Of a stretch of DNA of 59,632 nt, positions 28,331 to 36,740 are shown in pieces. The translations under genes were made by a program, and so were the position numbers. Position 1 is the first letter of the stretch; every line of letters begins with the position of its first letter. The stretch comes from Variovorax sp. CF313. GTDB lineage: Bacteria > Pseudomonadota > Gammaproteobacteria > Burkholderiales > Burkholderiaceae_C. The stretch covers positions 1 to 59,632 of the forward strand of contig NZ_AKIW01000014.1 in NCBI RefSeq assembly GCF_000282635.1, given 5' to 3'. The notes beneath the pieces are model-generated. The model saw only the letters and a list, made by a program, of their open reading frames with translations, was not told where the DNA came from and did no database searches.

Positions 28331-29116
28331 CTAGGCCGTCGCCCGCTCCCGGGCAATCACGAGCAGGCCGTCCATGATCAGGCTCTCGACCAGCTCGAAG
28401 TGCCCGTTCATGACCGGCGCCATCTTCCAGCCCGCGCCGCCGGTCATGTAGCAGGCCGGATCGGCGCCGCAGTGCGAGCGCACGTGCTGCACCATGCGCT
28501 CGACCGCGCCGGCGATGGCGTAGGTGCCGCCGCTGGTCAGCGCATCGCTGGTGTTGGTGGGGAATTCGCGCACCTCGCCGGTCGGCACGTGCAGCCCGGC
28601 CGTGCCCGACTCCAGCGCGCGCAGCATGATGCCGTGGCCCGGCAGGATCAGCCCGCCGAGGAACCTGCCGTCCGCGTCGATCGCCTCGACGGTCACGGCG
28701 GTGCCGATCATCACCACCACCATAGGCCGCGGCGGCTGTCCCGGCCTTGCGGCGAGCATGCGGTGGCGCGCGCCGATCATCGCCACGAAGCGGTCGGCGC
28801 CCAGGCGGGTGGGATGGTCGTAGCCGTTCACGATGCCGGCCTCGCCCGCGCTGGACATCACCCAGCGCGGCGCGCAGTCGAAACGCTCGACGATCTGTTC
28901 CTCGGCACGCCGGCGCACCGCGTCCCCGGCCACCACGCAGCCCAGCATGGAACCGGGCGCCGGCAGGTCGGCCCAGGGGCCGTCGGCCAGCCGTTCGATG
29001 TGGTCGAGGAATTCGGCGCCGTGCGCCTGCAGCTCGGCGCCGGGGCGGGCCGAGTCGTAGAGCGCCCATTTGAGGCGGGTGTTGCCGATGTCGATGGCGA
29101 GGAAGGGGGATGGCAT
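28331..29116 (-). CDS. coaX: Type III pantothenate kinase
   Basis: First enzyme of coenzyme A synthesis, 261 residues. It begins with the ASKHA-fold phosphate motif [43 protein letters not shown] and the [15 protein letters not shown] segment are all CoaX marks. The gene converges on the beta-lactamase-fold gene with a 7-bp gap and is divergent from the LysM gene. CoaX proteins typically need a monovalent cation and resist feedback by CoA; that is family knowledge. Confidence 0.96.
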   Translation of the reverse strand: MPSPFLAIDIGNTRLKWALYDSARPGAELQAHGAEFLDHIERLADGPWADLPAPGSMLGCVVAGDAVRRRAEEQIVERFDCAPRWVMSSAGEAGIVNGYDHPTRLGADRFVAMIGARHRMLAARPGQPPRPMVVVMIGTAVTVEAIDADGRFLGGLILPGHGIMLRALESGTAGLHVPTGEVREFPTNTSDALTSGGTYAIAGAVERMVQHVRSHCGADPACYMTGGAGWKMAPVMNGHFELVESLIMDGLLVIARERATA

Positions 29117-29251
29117 GCGCGGGATTATTGCGACTTTGTCGTTATTCCTGCTGGCACCTCGTCGACACGCGGCGTGGGCCTACGCGGCGCTGCCCCGTCG
29201 CGCCGGTAGATTGGCAGGTCCATCCACCAACTACGGCACAAGGAGAACACC

Positions 29252-29713
29252 ATGGGTTTGCTCAGTTTCATCAAGGAGGCGGGTGAAAAACTGTTCGGCG
29301 GCCCGTCGGCGCAGGCCGCCACGCCAGACGCCAACCAGGCCGCCGCCGCGGCCATCAAGACCTACATCGAGACGCAGAACCTCGGCCTCACGGGGCTCCA
29401 GGTGACCTATGCGGCGAGCAGCGGCGTGGTCACCCTCGCGGGCCAGGCGCCATCGCAGGAGGCCAGCGAGAAAGCCTCGCTGGCAGCAGGCAACGTGGCG
29501 AACGTGACGAGCGTCGAGAACAACCTCGTCGCACCGGCCGCGCCGCCCGCGCAGTACCACGACGTGGTGAAGGGCGACACGCTCTCGGCCATCTCGAAGA
29601 AGTACTACGGCGATCCGAACAAGTACAACGCGATCTTCGAGGCGAACAAGCCGATGCTGAGCAGCCCCGACAAGATCTATCCAGGGCAGAAGCTGCGCAT
29701 TCCGCCGCTCTGA
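29252..29713 (+). CDS. kbp: BON-LysM protein (Kbp/YgaU family)
   Basis: Protein of 153 residues with a BON domain at about 30-95 (LQVTYAASSGVVTLAGQA) and a LysM domain at about 103-151 (YHDVVKGDTLSAISKKYYGDP to IYPGQKLRIPPL). The N-terminus MGLLSFIKEAGEKLFG matches E. coli Kbp/YgaU, a soluble potassium-binding protein. There is no signal peptide. The role in K+ sensing is carried over from the homologue. A terminator follows at 29740-29769. Confidence 0.9.
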   Translation: MGLLSFIKEAGEKLFGGPSAQAATPDANQAAAAAIKTYIETQNLGLTGLQVTYAASSGVVTLAGQAPSQEASEKASLAAGNVANVTSVENNLVAPAAPPAQYHDVVKGDTLSAISKKYYGDPNKYNAIFEANKPMLSSPDKIYPGQKLRIPPL

Positions 29714-29739
29714 ACTGGCGCTCGAAGAGGGCAGTCTCG

Positions 29740-29769
29740 AGGCCTGCCGAGGAATCGGTGGGCCTTTTT
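29740..29769 (+). terminator. Intrinsic terminator of the BON-LysM gene
   Basis: AGGCC pairs with GGCCT, with an inner CCGA-GGAA-TCGG stem, and the hairpin is followed by TTTTT (29765-29769). It lies 27 bp past the stop codon. Confidence 0.85.
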
Positions 29770-29857
29770 GCTTCTTTCGGGGTGCGTGCGAATGGCACCG
29801 GGTGCTCCCCTGCGCGAATGCCCCCCGCCTTCGGCTCCTCCTTTATTTCGCTGCGGG

Positions 29858-29889
29858 GAGCCCCGTCGGCGTGAGCACACCCCGAACGA
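29858..29889 (+). repeat. Short intergenic repeat, second family, copy 1
   Basis: Contains CCCCGTCGGCGTGAGC followed by ACACCCCGAAC. A close match with GCGCCCTGAAC lies at 44397-44425. Both are in intergenic DNA directly next to a coding end. Only two copies are visible, so the element's extent is uncertain. Confidence 0.5.
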
Positions 29890-29890
29890 C

Positions 29891-30301
29891 TCAGTTCTGC
29901 TTCCAGGGCAACCCACGCTTGCGCCAGCCGCCGATGAGTCCGCGATGCCCCTGGTCGTCCGGATTCCCCTCGAAGCCTTCGAGGATGTTGTAAGCCTCTG
30001 CGCCCAGTTCGGTCGCGCGCTTGGCGGCCGCGATGGAGCGCACACCGCTGCGGCACAGCAGCACCAGCTTCTTCCGGCCTTCGGCGGCGGCACGGATGCC
30101 GTCGTCGAACGCGGGGTTCATCGCCATGCCCGGCCACTGTTTCCAGGCCAGCGGCACGGCGCCGGGTACGTAGCCGACCCATTCGCGCTCGGCGTCGGTG
30201 CGCACGTCGACCATCACGGCCTCGCCGCTGGCCATCCATTGCGCCGCCTGCTCGGGCGTCACGTCGCCAGCGTAGCCTTTGTTCTCCACGGATTCGGTCA
30301 T
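29891..30301 (-). CDS. Rhodanese-like sulfurtransferase domain protein
   Basis: Single-domain rhodanese of 136 residues that moves sulfane sulfur through a catalytic cysteine. The active-site loop is LCRSGVRS with Cys83, and VDVRTDAEREWVGYVPGAV is the family's conserved entry segment. An AAGGA site places the start at 30299-30301. There is no signal peptide, so it acts in the cytoplasm. It is the last gene of the minus-strand sulfur unit, 34 bp after the second YeeE/YedE gene. The context suggests it handles persulfides imported or oxidised by its neighbours. Confidence 0.92.
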   Translation of the reverse strand: MTESVENKGYAGDVTPEQAAQWMASGEAVMVDVRTDAEREWVGYVPGAVPLAWKQWPGMAMNPAFDDGIRAAAEGRKKLVLLCRSGVRSIAAAKRATELGAEAYNILEGFEGNPDDQGHRGLIGGWRKRGLPWKQN

Positions 30302-30335
30302 TTCCTTGCTTCCTTCCTTTTCTGCGACGCGGTAT

Positions 30336-30785
30336 TCAATCACTGGGATTCTTCATCTGTTCGATCAGTTCGAACAGGCCCATGCCCAGCAGCATGGCGC
30401 CCACGAAGACCGCGGCCTTGAGCTCGCCCGAGCCGAGCGAGACCAGCGCGGGGCCGGGACAAAAGCCCGCCACACCCCAGCCAACGCCGAACAGCAGGCT
30501 GCCGCCGACGAGGCGACGGTCGATCCGGCGCGCGGTGGGCAGCATGATCGGCGCGCCGAGCAGCGACAGCTTGCGCCGGCGCGCGAATAGGAAGGCGGCG
30601 GCGCTCACGATCACCGCCCCGCCCATCACAAATGCGAGCGAGGGGTCCCAGGCGCCGGCAAGGTCGAGAAAACCGAGCACCTTGGCCGGATTGGCCATGC
30701 CGGAGACGATGAGGCCGAGCCCGAAGACCAGGCCGGCGAGCAGGGAGGCGATGACGGTCGGCATGAGGGCGAATCGCTCCTTCAT
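30336..30785 (-). CDS. YeeE/YedE-type membrane protein (DUF6691 half)
   Basis: Small inner-membrane protein of 149 residues with about four hydrophobic segments. The conserved motif GVGWGVAGFCPGPALVSLGSG carries the cysteine of this sulfur-transport family. It is the second of two adjacent half-size YeeE/YedE proteins, like PmpA/PmpB pairs, and the two probably work together to move thiosulfate or another sulfur species. Its start overlaps the previous stop by one base (TGATG). The transported species is unproven. Confidence 0.88.
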   Translation of the reverse strand: MKERFALMPTVIASLLAGLVFGLGLIVSGMANPAKVLGFLDLAGAWDPSLAFVMGGAVIVSAAAFLFARRRKLSLLGAPIMLPTARRIDRRLVGGSLLFGVGWGVAGFCPGPALVSLGSGELKAAVFVGAMLLGMGLFELIEQMKNPSD

Positions 30786-31222
30786 CACAGGTTCAACAGA
30801 TGACGCGCCACGAACACCGTGGCGAATCCGGTGGCCATGAAAGCCCCGGTGGCGGCCAGCGAACGCGGCGACAGCCTCGCCACGCCGCACACGCCGTGGC
30901 CGCTGGTGCAACCCGCACCGTAACGCGTGCCCACGCCCACCAGCAGGCCGGCCAGTGCGAGCGCGCCATAGCCGGCATCGATCCGTGCCGCGGGCAGCAC
31001 GGCAAACAGCCCGCAGGCGGCGGGTGCACCGATCAGTCCGAGCACGAAGGCCGCGCGCCAGGCCACGTCGCCCTTCACGGGGCGCAGCAAACCGCCCAGC
31101 ACGCCGCTGATGCCCGCAATGCGCCCGTTGAGCAGCACGAACATCGCCGCGGCGATGCCGATGAGAACGCCGCCGGCCAGCGCGGTCCATGGCGTGAAAT
31201 GCGGCCAGTCGATGGCGGCCAT
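30785..31222 (-). CDS. YeeE/YedE-type membrane protein, first half
   Basis: Inner-membrane protein of 145 residues with about four hydrophobic segments. The motif [24 protein letters not shown] contains two cysteines and is the signature of the YeeE/YedE sulfur-transport family. It lies 2 bp after the BigR-type repressor gene and is translationally coupled to the second half. The arrangement repressor, two half transporters, rhodanese matches known bigR-type loci. Confidence 0.9.
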   Translation of the reverse strand: MAAIDWPHFTPWTALAGGVLIGIAAAMFVLLNGRIAGISGVLGGLLRPVKGDVAWRAAFVLGLIGAPAACGLFAVLPAARIDAGYGALALAGLLVGVGTRYGAGCTSGHGVCGVARLSPRSLAATGAFMATGFATVFVARHLLNL

Positions 31223-31224
31223 CT

Positions 31225-31548
31225 TCAGTCCTCCTTCGGGCAGTAGAGACGGTAGAGCACCGCGAGGATGTCGAGCAGCGCGGCATCGGCGACGCTGTAG
31301 TAGATGTTCTTTCCCTCGCGGCGGGTGCTGACCACGCCTTCCGCGCGCAGCACCGAGAGTTGCTGCGACAAGGTGGGCTGGCGGATGCCCAGCGCGCTTT
31401 CGAGGTCGCTCACGCACATCTCGCCCTGCGAGAGCTGGCACAGCAGCAGCAGCCGGTCTTCGTTGGCCAGCAGCTTGAGCACCGCGATCGCCTGGCGGGC
31501 ACCGCCGCGCAGCACTTCGGGATCGATGACGAGGGTGGAAGCCTTCAT
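31225..31548 (-). CDS. bigR: ArsR-family persulfide-responsive repressor (BigR/SqrR-like)
   Basis: Winged-helix repressor of 107 residues from the ATG at 31546-31548; a TTG three codons upstream is possible and neither has a clear ribosome-binding site. The recognition helix is in ESALGIRQPTLSQQLSVLR. Cys37 (LLLLCQLS) and Cys103 (LYRLYCPKED) are 66 residues apart, exactly the spacing of the redox pairs Cys42/Cys108 in BigR and Cys41/Cys107 in SqrR that form a tetrasulfide with persulfides. A third Cys45 is extra. A palindromic operator lies between it and the divergent dioxygenase gene. Confidence 0.9.
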   Translation of the reverse strand: MKASTLVIDPEVLRGGARQAIAVLKLLANEDRLLLLCQLSQGEMCVSDLESALGIRQPTLSQQLSVLRAEGVVSTRREGKNIYYSVADAALLDILAVLYRLYCPKED

Positions 31549-31574
31549 GGAGGGCAATGTCGGTTAGCTCACTA

Positions 31575-31598
31575 ATATTATATCGATTAATATAATAT
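31575..31598. promoter_or_regulatory. Palindromic operator in the divergent sulfur promoter region
   Basis: ATATTATAT and ATATAATAT form a perfect 9-bp inverted repeat around CGATTA. It is very AT-rich in an otherwise GC-rich window, like described BigR boxes. A perfect TATAAT occurs on each strand inside it (31591-31596 plus; 31577-31582 minus), so the repressor would cover both -10 elements. Confidence 0.85.
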
Positions 31599-31623
31599 CA
31601 ACGGCTTGACTGAAGGAGTGCCC

Positions 31624-32535
31624 ATGACGACGACCGCAGCGCCCCGCCGCACCACCACCCAGGCATTCTTCGATCCCGTGACGGGCACGGTGTCCTACGT
31701 GATCTGGGACCACGCCACGAAGCACGCCGCGATCATCGATCCAGTGCTGGAGTACGACTTCAGGTCTGGCCACACCAGCACCGCCTCCGCCGACCGCCTG
31801 CTGGCCTATGTGCGTGAGCAGGCGCTGCAGGTCGACTGGATCCTGGAAACCCACGCGCACGCCGACCACCTCTCGGGCGCGCGCCATGTGCAGTCGCAGG
31901 CCGGCGGGCGCATCGCCATCGGCGAGCACATCCGCACGGTGCAGGCCACCTTCCGCGCGCTCTACAACCTGGAGCGCGACTTCCTGCCCGACGGCAGCCA
32001 GTTCGACCATCTCTTCAAGGACGGCGAATCCTTCCGCATCGGCGACGCAGAGGCGGTCGCGCTCCTGGTGCCCGGCCACACGCCGGCCGACATGGCGTAC
32101 CTCGTGGACGGCGCGGTCTTCGTCGGCGACACGCTCTTCATGCCCGACCTGGGCAGCGCGCGCGCAGACTTCCCCGGCGGCGACGCACGCCAGCTCTATC
32201 GCTCGATGCACCGGCTGCTCGCCCTGCCGCCCGGGACGACCATCTATGTCTGCCACGACTATCCGCCCGCCACGCGCGAGCCCCGCTGGCAGAGCAGCGT
32301 GGCGGAACAGCGCGCCCACAACATCCATGTGCGCGACGGCATCGGCGAAGAAGAATTCGTGCGCATGCGCACCGCGCGCGACGCCACGCTCGACGTGCCG
32401 ACGCTGATCCTGCCGTCGATGCAGGTCAACGTGCGCGCCGGGCGATTTCCGCCGCCCGATGACAACGGGGTGGCCTACCTGCGCATTCCGCTGAATGCCC
32501 TTCCGGTCCATCGAGGCGCGGCCGCCCCGCAGTGA
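31624..32535 (+). CDS. blh: Persulfide dioxygenase-like MBL-fold hydrolase (Blh/ETHE1 family)
   Basis: Metallo-beta-lactamase-fold protein of 303 residues. The metal motif is THAHADH (His77, His79, Asp81, His82), with His152 (VPGHTPADM) and Asp169 (FVGDTLF) as further ligands. The ETHE1/Blh layout is seen from IIDPVLEYD onward and in GGDARQLYRSMHRLL. ETHE1-type enzymes oxidise glutathione persulfide to sulfite with one iron. An AAGGAG site supports the ATG at 31624. It is divergent from the repressor and shares its operator. Confidence 0.92.
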   Translation: MTTTAAPRRTTTQAFFDPVTGTVSYVIWDHATKHAAIIDPVLEYDFRSGHTSTASADRLLAYVREQALQVDWILETHAHADHLSGARHVQSQAGGRIAIGEHIRTVQATFRALYNLERDFLPDGSQFDHLFKDGESFRIGDAEAVALLVPGHTPADMAYLVDGAVFVGDTLFMPDLGSARADFPGGDARQLYRSMHRLLALPPGTTIYVCHDYPPATREPRWQSSVAEQRAHNIHVRDGIGEEEFVRMRTARDATLDVPTLILPSMQVNVRAGRFPPPDDNGVAYLRIPLNALPVHRGAAAPQ

Positions 32536-32539
32536 TGGC

Positions 32540-34594
32540 TCAGCGCCGCCGCTCCACGTATGGCCGCGCCTGCAGCAGCACGATGCGGTCGCCCACGGTG
32601 GCCCACTCGATGTCCTGGTCCACCGCGTTGAAGGTGCGCTTCACAGCCGCGCCCACGTTGGCGAGGCGCACCACCAGCTCGTCGGTCAGCACATTGCGGC
32701 CCACCTCCACCGGCACTTCCTTCACGCCGCCTTCCTTGTCGAGCTGCAGCGACGTTTCTTCGGCCGAACGGCTCAGCACCTGGATCGCCTTCGACCAGCT
32801 CGAATACATCACCTGCTCCGCCACCCGCTGCCCCTCGACCACGCGGATGCCGATGCCGCGCTTGGCCGAGATGTAGGTGACGTGCGGATGCCCCGCATCG
32901 AACGGGTCGCGGGTGATCATGACGCCAGCGTTGGTCGAGTCGATGGCGGTCTGCACGAACACCCCCATCAGCACCGACTCGGCGCCGAAGCCCGCGGCGC
33001 TGCGTGCCTCCCAGGCCTCGGGGTTGAAGACCGAGGCCCAGACCTTCTTCACTGCGACCTCGAGCGCATCGCCGGTCTTGACGTTGGGCACCGTGGTGTA
33101 GAGCCCCGCGCCGCTGAAGCCGGGCAGGTCTTCGGAGTTGGACGAGCTGCGCACGAACACGCCGCCGCCGCCCAGTTGCGACTGCCACGCGGCGCGCCAT
33201 GCGGCGGCGGTGGCCGCGTCGACCGGCCATTGCACGATCTCGTCGCGCAGTTGCGCCAGCGCCTTCTGCCGGGCGTTCGGATCGCTCGCGAAGCCTGGCT
33301 GCTGCTGCATGCGCGCGATGCGCTCGGCCAGGCCGTTGGCGCGCATGAAGCGGTCGTAGTGCGCGAACGGAATGCAGAAGCCGTCGGGCACCGAAGTACC
33401 CGGAATGTGCGCGGCCAGCATGGCGCCGAGGTTCGCGGCCTTGGTGCCGCACTGCGCGTTGTTGCGCGCGCGCAGCGAGACCAACGGCAGCAGACGGGTT
33501 TCGTGCAGGTCGGGCCTGATGGCGCGCGCGCTGCCGGGCGTCGCGCCGGTGGCGGCGGTGCGCACGGCGCGCGGCGGCAGGGCGGCGATCTCTTCGGGCG
33601 CGAGGCGGCGCACCTGGTAGCCCGAGGCCGCGACCTTCAATGCCACCCACTGGCCCGCATGCGCCTTCAGCACCGTGGCGGCGTCGCGCACGTAGGCGTT
33701 CGGAATGCCCCATCCCTTGGCCAGCAGGTTGACGTGCGACAGCGCGGTCGACGGCCGCTCGGTCAGCACGCCCGCCACCGGCGGCAGGCTGATCGGCACC
33801 TGCCGCAGCACGGCGATGTCGTCGGGCAAAAGTGCGAGCTGGGCGTTGATGCCCGATTCGTCGTCCACGATGCGCACGCGGCCGGTGGCGGTGCCGAGGT
33901 TCATCGGCAGAAATGGCTGCTCGCGGATCAGCGCCTCCTGGCTCACGAAGTCGATGCCGGCTTCCTTCGCCACGCGTTCGTGCAGCGTGGAGTTGGTCTT
34001 GAACTTCACGGGCGCGAAGAAGCTGGCCTTGACCTGCGCGTCGGCCTGCCGCAGCAGCGGTGCAGTGAGCCGGTCGCCCTCCCAGAACTCGTAGGTGAAG
34101 GTGCCGATGTTCTGCTGCCAGCTCAGCGTGCCGAACAGGAAGCGGCGGTCGGGCACGAGGTAGTTGCGGTCGATCTCGCGCTTGATCGTGTTCGGCGTGA
34201 GCCGGGTGTCGCGCAGGAAGCGTACGTGCAGCTGGTAGCGCGGCGTGTCGATGTAGTACATGCGCGCCGGCTTCGCCTGCCGGTCGACGGCGAACAGCAC
34301 GTGCGCGAGCTGCATCGGCGTGCCGGCGTCGTAGACGCGCGCCAGCTGGTCGAAGTCCCCCTGGCTGCGCAGCGCGGGCAATGACGACGGCACCGCGGGG
34401 CGCGGCGCGAGCTGCGCGGCCGGGCCGTCGGGCAGAGGCTGGTTTTGCTGCTGGTAATACGAGGGCTTGCGCGCCAGCTGGGCCGCGGCGGGCATGGCCG
34501 CCAGAACCATGGCGAGCGCTGCGCAAAGCGCGATCAAGCTATCGGTTTCGGAGCGCATGGCGCCCGTGGGGCGTGCGCGATCCTGGTTTTTCAT
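32540..34594 (-). CDS. Exported dikinase-like protein (His domain followed by PEP synthase-type ATP-grasp domain)
   Basis: Predicted exported protein of 684 residues. The N-terminus has a signal-like segment, IALCAALAMVLAAMPAAAQ, ending at about 39. A phospho-histidine-like motif with His287 lies in LSHVNLLAKGWGIPNA (285-300). A pyruvate-phosphate-dikinase N-type ATP-grasp domain follows from about 380, with VRSSSNSEDLPGFSGAGLY (481-499) and the C-terminal VLLQARPY. The domain order (His, then ATP) resembles plant glucan water dikinase rather than PEP synthase, and no PEP/pyruvate domain is present. An AAGGAAG site supports the ATG at 34592-34594. The substrate is unknown. It is divergent from the FecR/DUF6600-like gene. 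Confidence 0.8.
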   Translation of the reverse strand: MKNQDRARPTGAMRSETDSLIALCAALAMVLAAMPAAAQLARKPSYYQQQNQPLPDGPAAQLAPRPAVPSSLPALRSQGDFDQLARVYDAGTPMQLAHVLFAVDRQAKPARMYYIDTPRYQLHVRFLRDTRLTPNTIKREIDRNYLVPDRRFLFGTLSWQQNIGTFTYEFWEGDRLTAPLLRQADAQVKASFFAPVKFKTNSTLHERVAKEAGIDFVSQEALIREQPFLPMNLGTATGRVRIVDDESGINAQLALLPDDIAVLRQVPISLPPVAGVLTERPSTALSHVNLLAKGWGIPNAYVRDAATVLKAHAGQWVALKVAASGYQVRRLAPEEIAALPPRAVRTAATGATPGSARAIRPDLHETRLLPLVSLRARNNAQCGTKAANLGAMLAAHIPGTSVPDGFCIPFAHYDRFMRANGLAERIARMQQQPGFASDPNARQKALAQLRDEIVQWPVDAATAAAWRAAWQSQLGGGGVFVRSSSNSEDLPGFSGAGLYTTVPNVKTGDALEVAVKKVWASVFNPEAWEARSAAGFGAESVLMGVFVQTAIDSTNAGVMITRDPFDAGHPHVTYISAKRGIGIRVVEGQRVAEQVMYSSWSKAIQVLSRSAEETSLQLDKEGGVKEVPVEVGRNVLTDELVVRLANVGAAVKRTFNAVDQDIEWATVGDRIVLLQARPYVERRR

Positions 34595-34737
34595 GGGGGA
34601 TTTCTTCCTTACAGCCGGTTGCCGAATGCACGCGCGCTTCACCAAGCAGCGGGTTGGCGATGACAGCGGCAGCGGATTCTCGCGCGTTACACATTCAGCG
34701 CTTTCGCATTGTCCCAACGACCGGGGAGAACAACGCC

Positions 34738-36663
34738 ATGAGCCCATCCGCCATTTCCATGCATTCCGCCACGCTGCGCCGCTGGCTGCTCGGCCTGGCC
34801 ATGCTGTGCGTCGGCCTCGCGGCCAGCGCCCAGCAGGACCCGCCGGGCCGCGTGGCCCGTCTCAACTTCCACCAGGGCACCATCAGCTTCGCGCCGGCCG
34901 GCGACGACAGCTGGTACGACGCGCAGCCCAACCGCCCCATCACCACCGGCGACCGCCTCTGGACCGACCGCAACGCCCGCGCCGAGGTGTACATCGGCTC
35001 GGCAGCCCTGCGGCTCGACGGGCAGACGCACGTGGAGTTCTCCGAGCTCGACGACGACACGGCGCGCATCACCTCGAACCAGGGCAACCTGCAGCTGCGC
35101 GTGCGCGACGAGCTGGCAGGCCAGCGCTTCGAGGTCGACACCGGCAACCTCGCGGTGGTGATCGACGCGCCGGGCGAATACCGCATCGCCTCCGATCCGG
35201 CCGCCGGCACCACCTGGGTGGCCGTGGCCTCGGGCCGCGCCACGCTCTATGGCGAGAACGGCCAATCGCAGTCGCTGGCCGCGCGCCAGCAGCTCACCGT
35301 GTCGGGCCGCGACCTCGCGGCCGTGGGCGGTGCGCCGCCGCAGGCTGGCGGCTTCGACGCCTGGGTGGCCGAGCGCAACCGCATCGAGGACCAGTCGGTC
35401 TCGGCGCGCTACGTGTCGCGCGAAGTGGTCGGCTACCTGCAGCTCGACAACTACGGCGACTGGCAGAACGACGCCACGTACGGCGACGTCTGGTTCCCGC
35501 GCAACGTCGATGCCGACTGGGCGCCGTACCGCGACGGCCAGTGGGTCAACGTCGCGCCGTGGGGCCTGACCTGGGTCGATGCCGCGCCTTGGGGTTTCGC
35601 ACCCTTCCATTACGGCCGCTGGGCGCGCGTGGGTTCGCGCTGGGGCTGGGTGCCGGGGCGGACAAGCGGCCGGCCGGTGTATTCGCCGGCGCTGGTCGGC
35701 TTCGTGGGCGGCGGTGCGAACGCGGGCGTCCAGATCGGCAACGGCCGCAGCGGCGTGGGCTGGTTCCCGCTGGCCCCGGGCGAGCAATGGCGCCCCGGCT
35801 ACCACGCGAGCCAGCGCTATGTGGACCAGGTGAACCGCATGGCCATCTACAACCGTCAGGCCGGGCCGCGCAACGACTTCTATGCCAACCAGCAGATGCC
35901 GGGCGCCGTGACCGTGCTGCCCGCCGACCGCTTCGGCCGCGGCCCCTTCGGCCGTCGTGACCTCGTGCGGCTGCCGGACGACCGCTTTGCGCGCGTGCCG
36001 GTGGCACCCACGCCGGGCGTCGCGATCAACGGCTTCGGCGGTGGCTTCGGCCGGCCCGCCGCCGTGGTCCCGCCGGCGGCGGCGCTGATGGAGAGGCAGC
36101 AGCAGATACAGCTCCAGCAGGCGCAGCAGCAACAGTTGCAGCAACGACAGCAGATGGAATGGCAGCGCCAGCAGGGCGGGCGTCCGCAACAGGACTGGCG
36201 CCAGCAGCAGGACTGGCGGGCCCAACAGGACGGGCGCCAGCGCGGCGAACAGGAACGCTGGCAGCAGCAACAGCAACAACAGCAGGCGCTGCGCCAGCAA
36301 CAGGAAATGCAGCAGCGCGCGGCGCAGGCGCAAGCCCAGCAGCAGCAGCAGCAGCAGATGCTTCAACAACAGCAACAGATGCAGCTGCAGCTGCAGCAGC
36401 AACGCGCGACCCAGCAGCAGGCCCAGCAACAGCAACAGCAGCTTCGCCAGCAGCAGGAAATGCAATTGCGCGCCGCACAGGCGCAGCAGCAGGCGCAAGC
36501 CCAGCTTCAGGCCCAGCAGAACGCGATGCGGCAGGCGCAGGAGGCCCAGTTGCGCGCGATCCAGCAGCAGCACGGCATCGCGCCAGCGCCGCAGCAGCCG
36601 CAGCCGCAAGGCCAGCGCAGCGACGATCCGCGCAGGCTCTGGACCTCGCCCGACTCGCGCTGA
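34738..36663 (+). CDS. Exported FecR/DUF6600-like protein with a glutamine-rich C-terminus
   Basis: Predicted exported protein of 641 residues. A signal peptide ends near ASAQQ. A FecR-like beta domain (about 35-200) includes ADVYIGS-type repeats such as [24 protein letters not shown] read in part. A Trp/Tyr-rich section (about 235-380) follows, with [19 protein letters not shown] and RWGWVPG. The last ~190 residues are dominated by Gln with Arg and Ala, likely coiled or disordered. A GGGGAG site precedes the ATG at 34738. The function is unknown; family relatives are cell-envelope proteins. Confidence 0.8.
   Translation: MSPSAISMHSATLRRWLLGLAMLCVGLAASAQQDPPGRVARLNFHQGTISFAPAGDDSWYDAQPNRPITTGDRLWTDRNARAEVYIGSAALRLDGQTHVEFSELDDDTARITSNQGNLQLRVRDELAGQRFEVDTGNLAVVIDAPGEYRIASDPAAGTTWVAVASGRATLYGENGQSQSLAARQQLTVSGRDLAAVGGAPPQAGGFDAWVAERNRIEDQSVSARYVSREVVGYLQLDNYGDWQNDATYGDVWFPRNVDADWAPYRDGQWVNVAPWGLTWVDAAPWGFAPFHYGRWARVGSRWGWVPGRTSGRPVYSPALVGFVGGGANAGVQIGNGRSGVGWFPLAPGEQWRPGYHASQRYVDQVNRMAIYNRQAGPRNDFYANQQMPGAVTVLPADRFGRGPFGRRDLVRLPDDRFARVPVAPTPGVAINGFGGGFGRPAAVVPPAAALMERQQQIQLQQAQQQQLQQRQQMEWQRQQGGRPQQDWRQQQDWRAQQDGRQRGEQERWQQQQQQQQALRQQQEMQQRAAQAQAQQQQQQQMLQQQQQMQLQLQQQRATQQQAQQQQQQLRQQQEMQLRAAQAQQQAQAQLQAQQNAMRQAQEAQLRAIQQQHGIAPAPQQPQPQGQRSDDPRRLWTSPDSR
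36090..36640 (+). repeat. CAG/CAA-rich low-complexity tract coding for poly-Gln
   Basis: Dense CAG and CAA codons encode runs of up to seven or eight Gln separated by Arg, Ala, Met and Leu. CAG and CAA are mixed, so the DNA is not a pure triplet repeat, which argues for selection on the protein. The tract is prone to slippage and misalignment. Confidence 0.85.
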
Positions 36664-36740
36664 ACGCCAGCCGCCGCGCAAGTCCCGCCGGAAGCGCTTC
36701 CTTCGGCCCGCCGCTACAGTCGGCGGCCAAGGAGCCTTTC

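Noticed and set aside
36090..36640. Repetitive CAG tract considered as a CRISPR-like or tandem repeat array
   Set aside because: It has no fixed unit or spacers and codes for a continuous protein.
34687..36681. Leucine-rich minus-strand frame opposite the Gln-rich gene
   Set aside because: CTG repeats are the complement of CAG repeats. The Leu runs come from the poly-Gln tract, not from a membrane protein.
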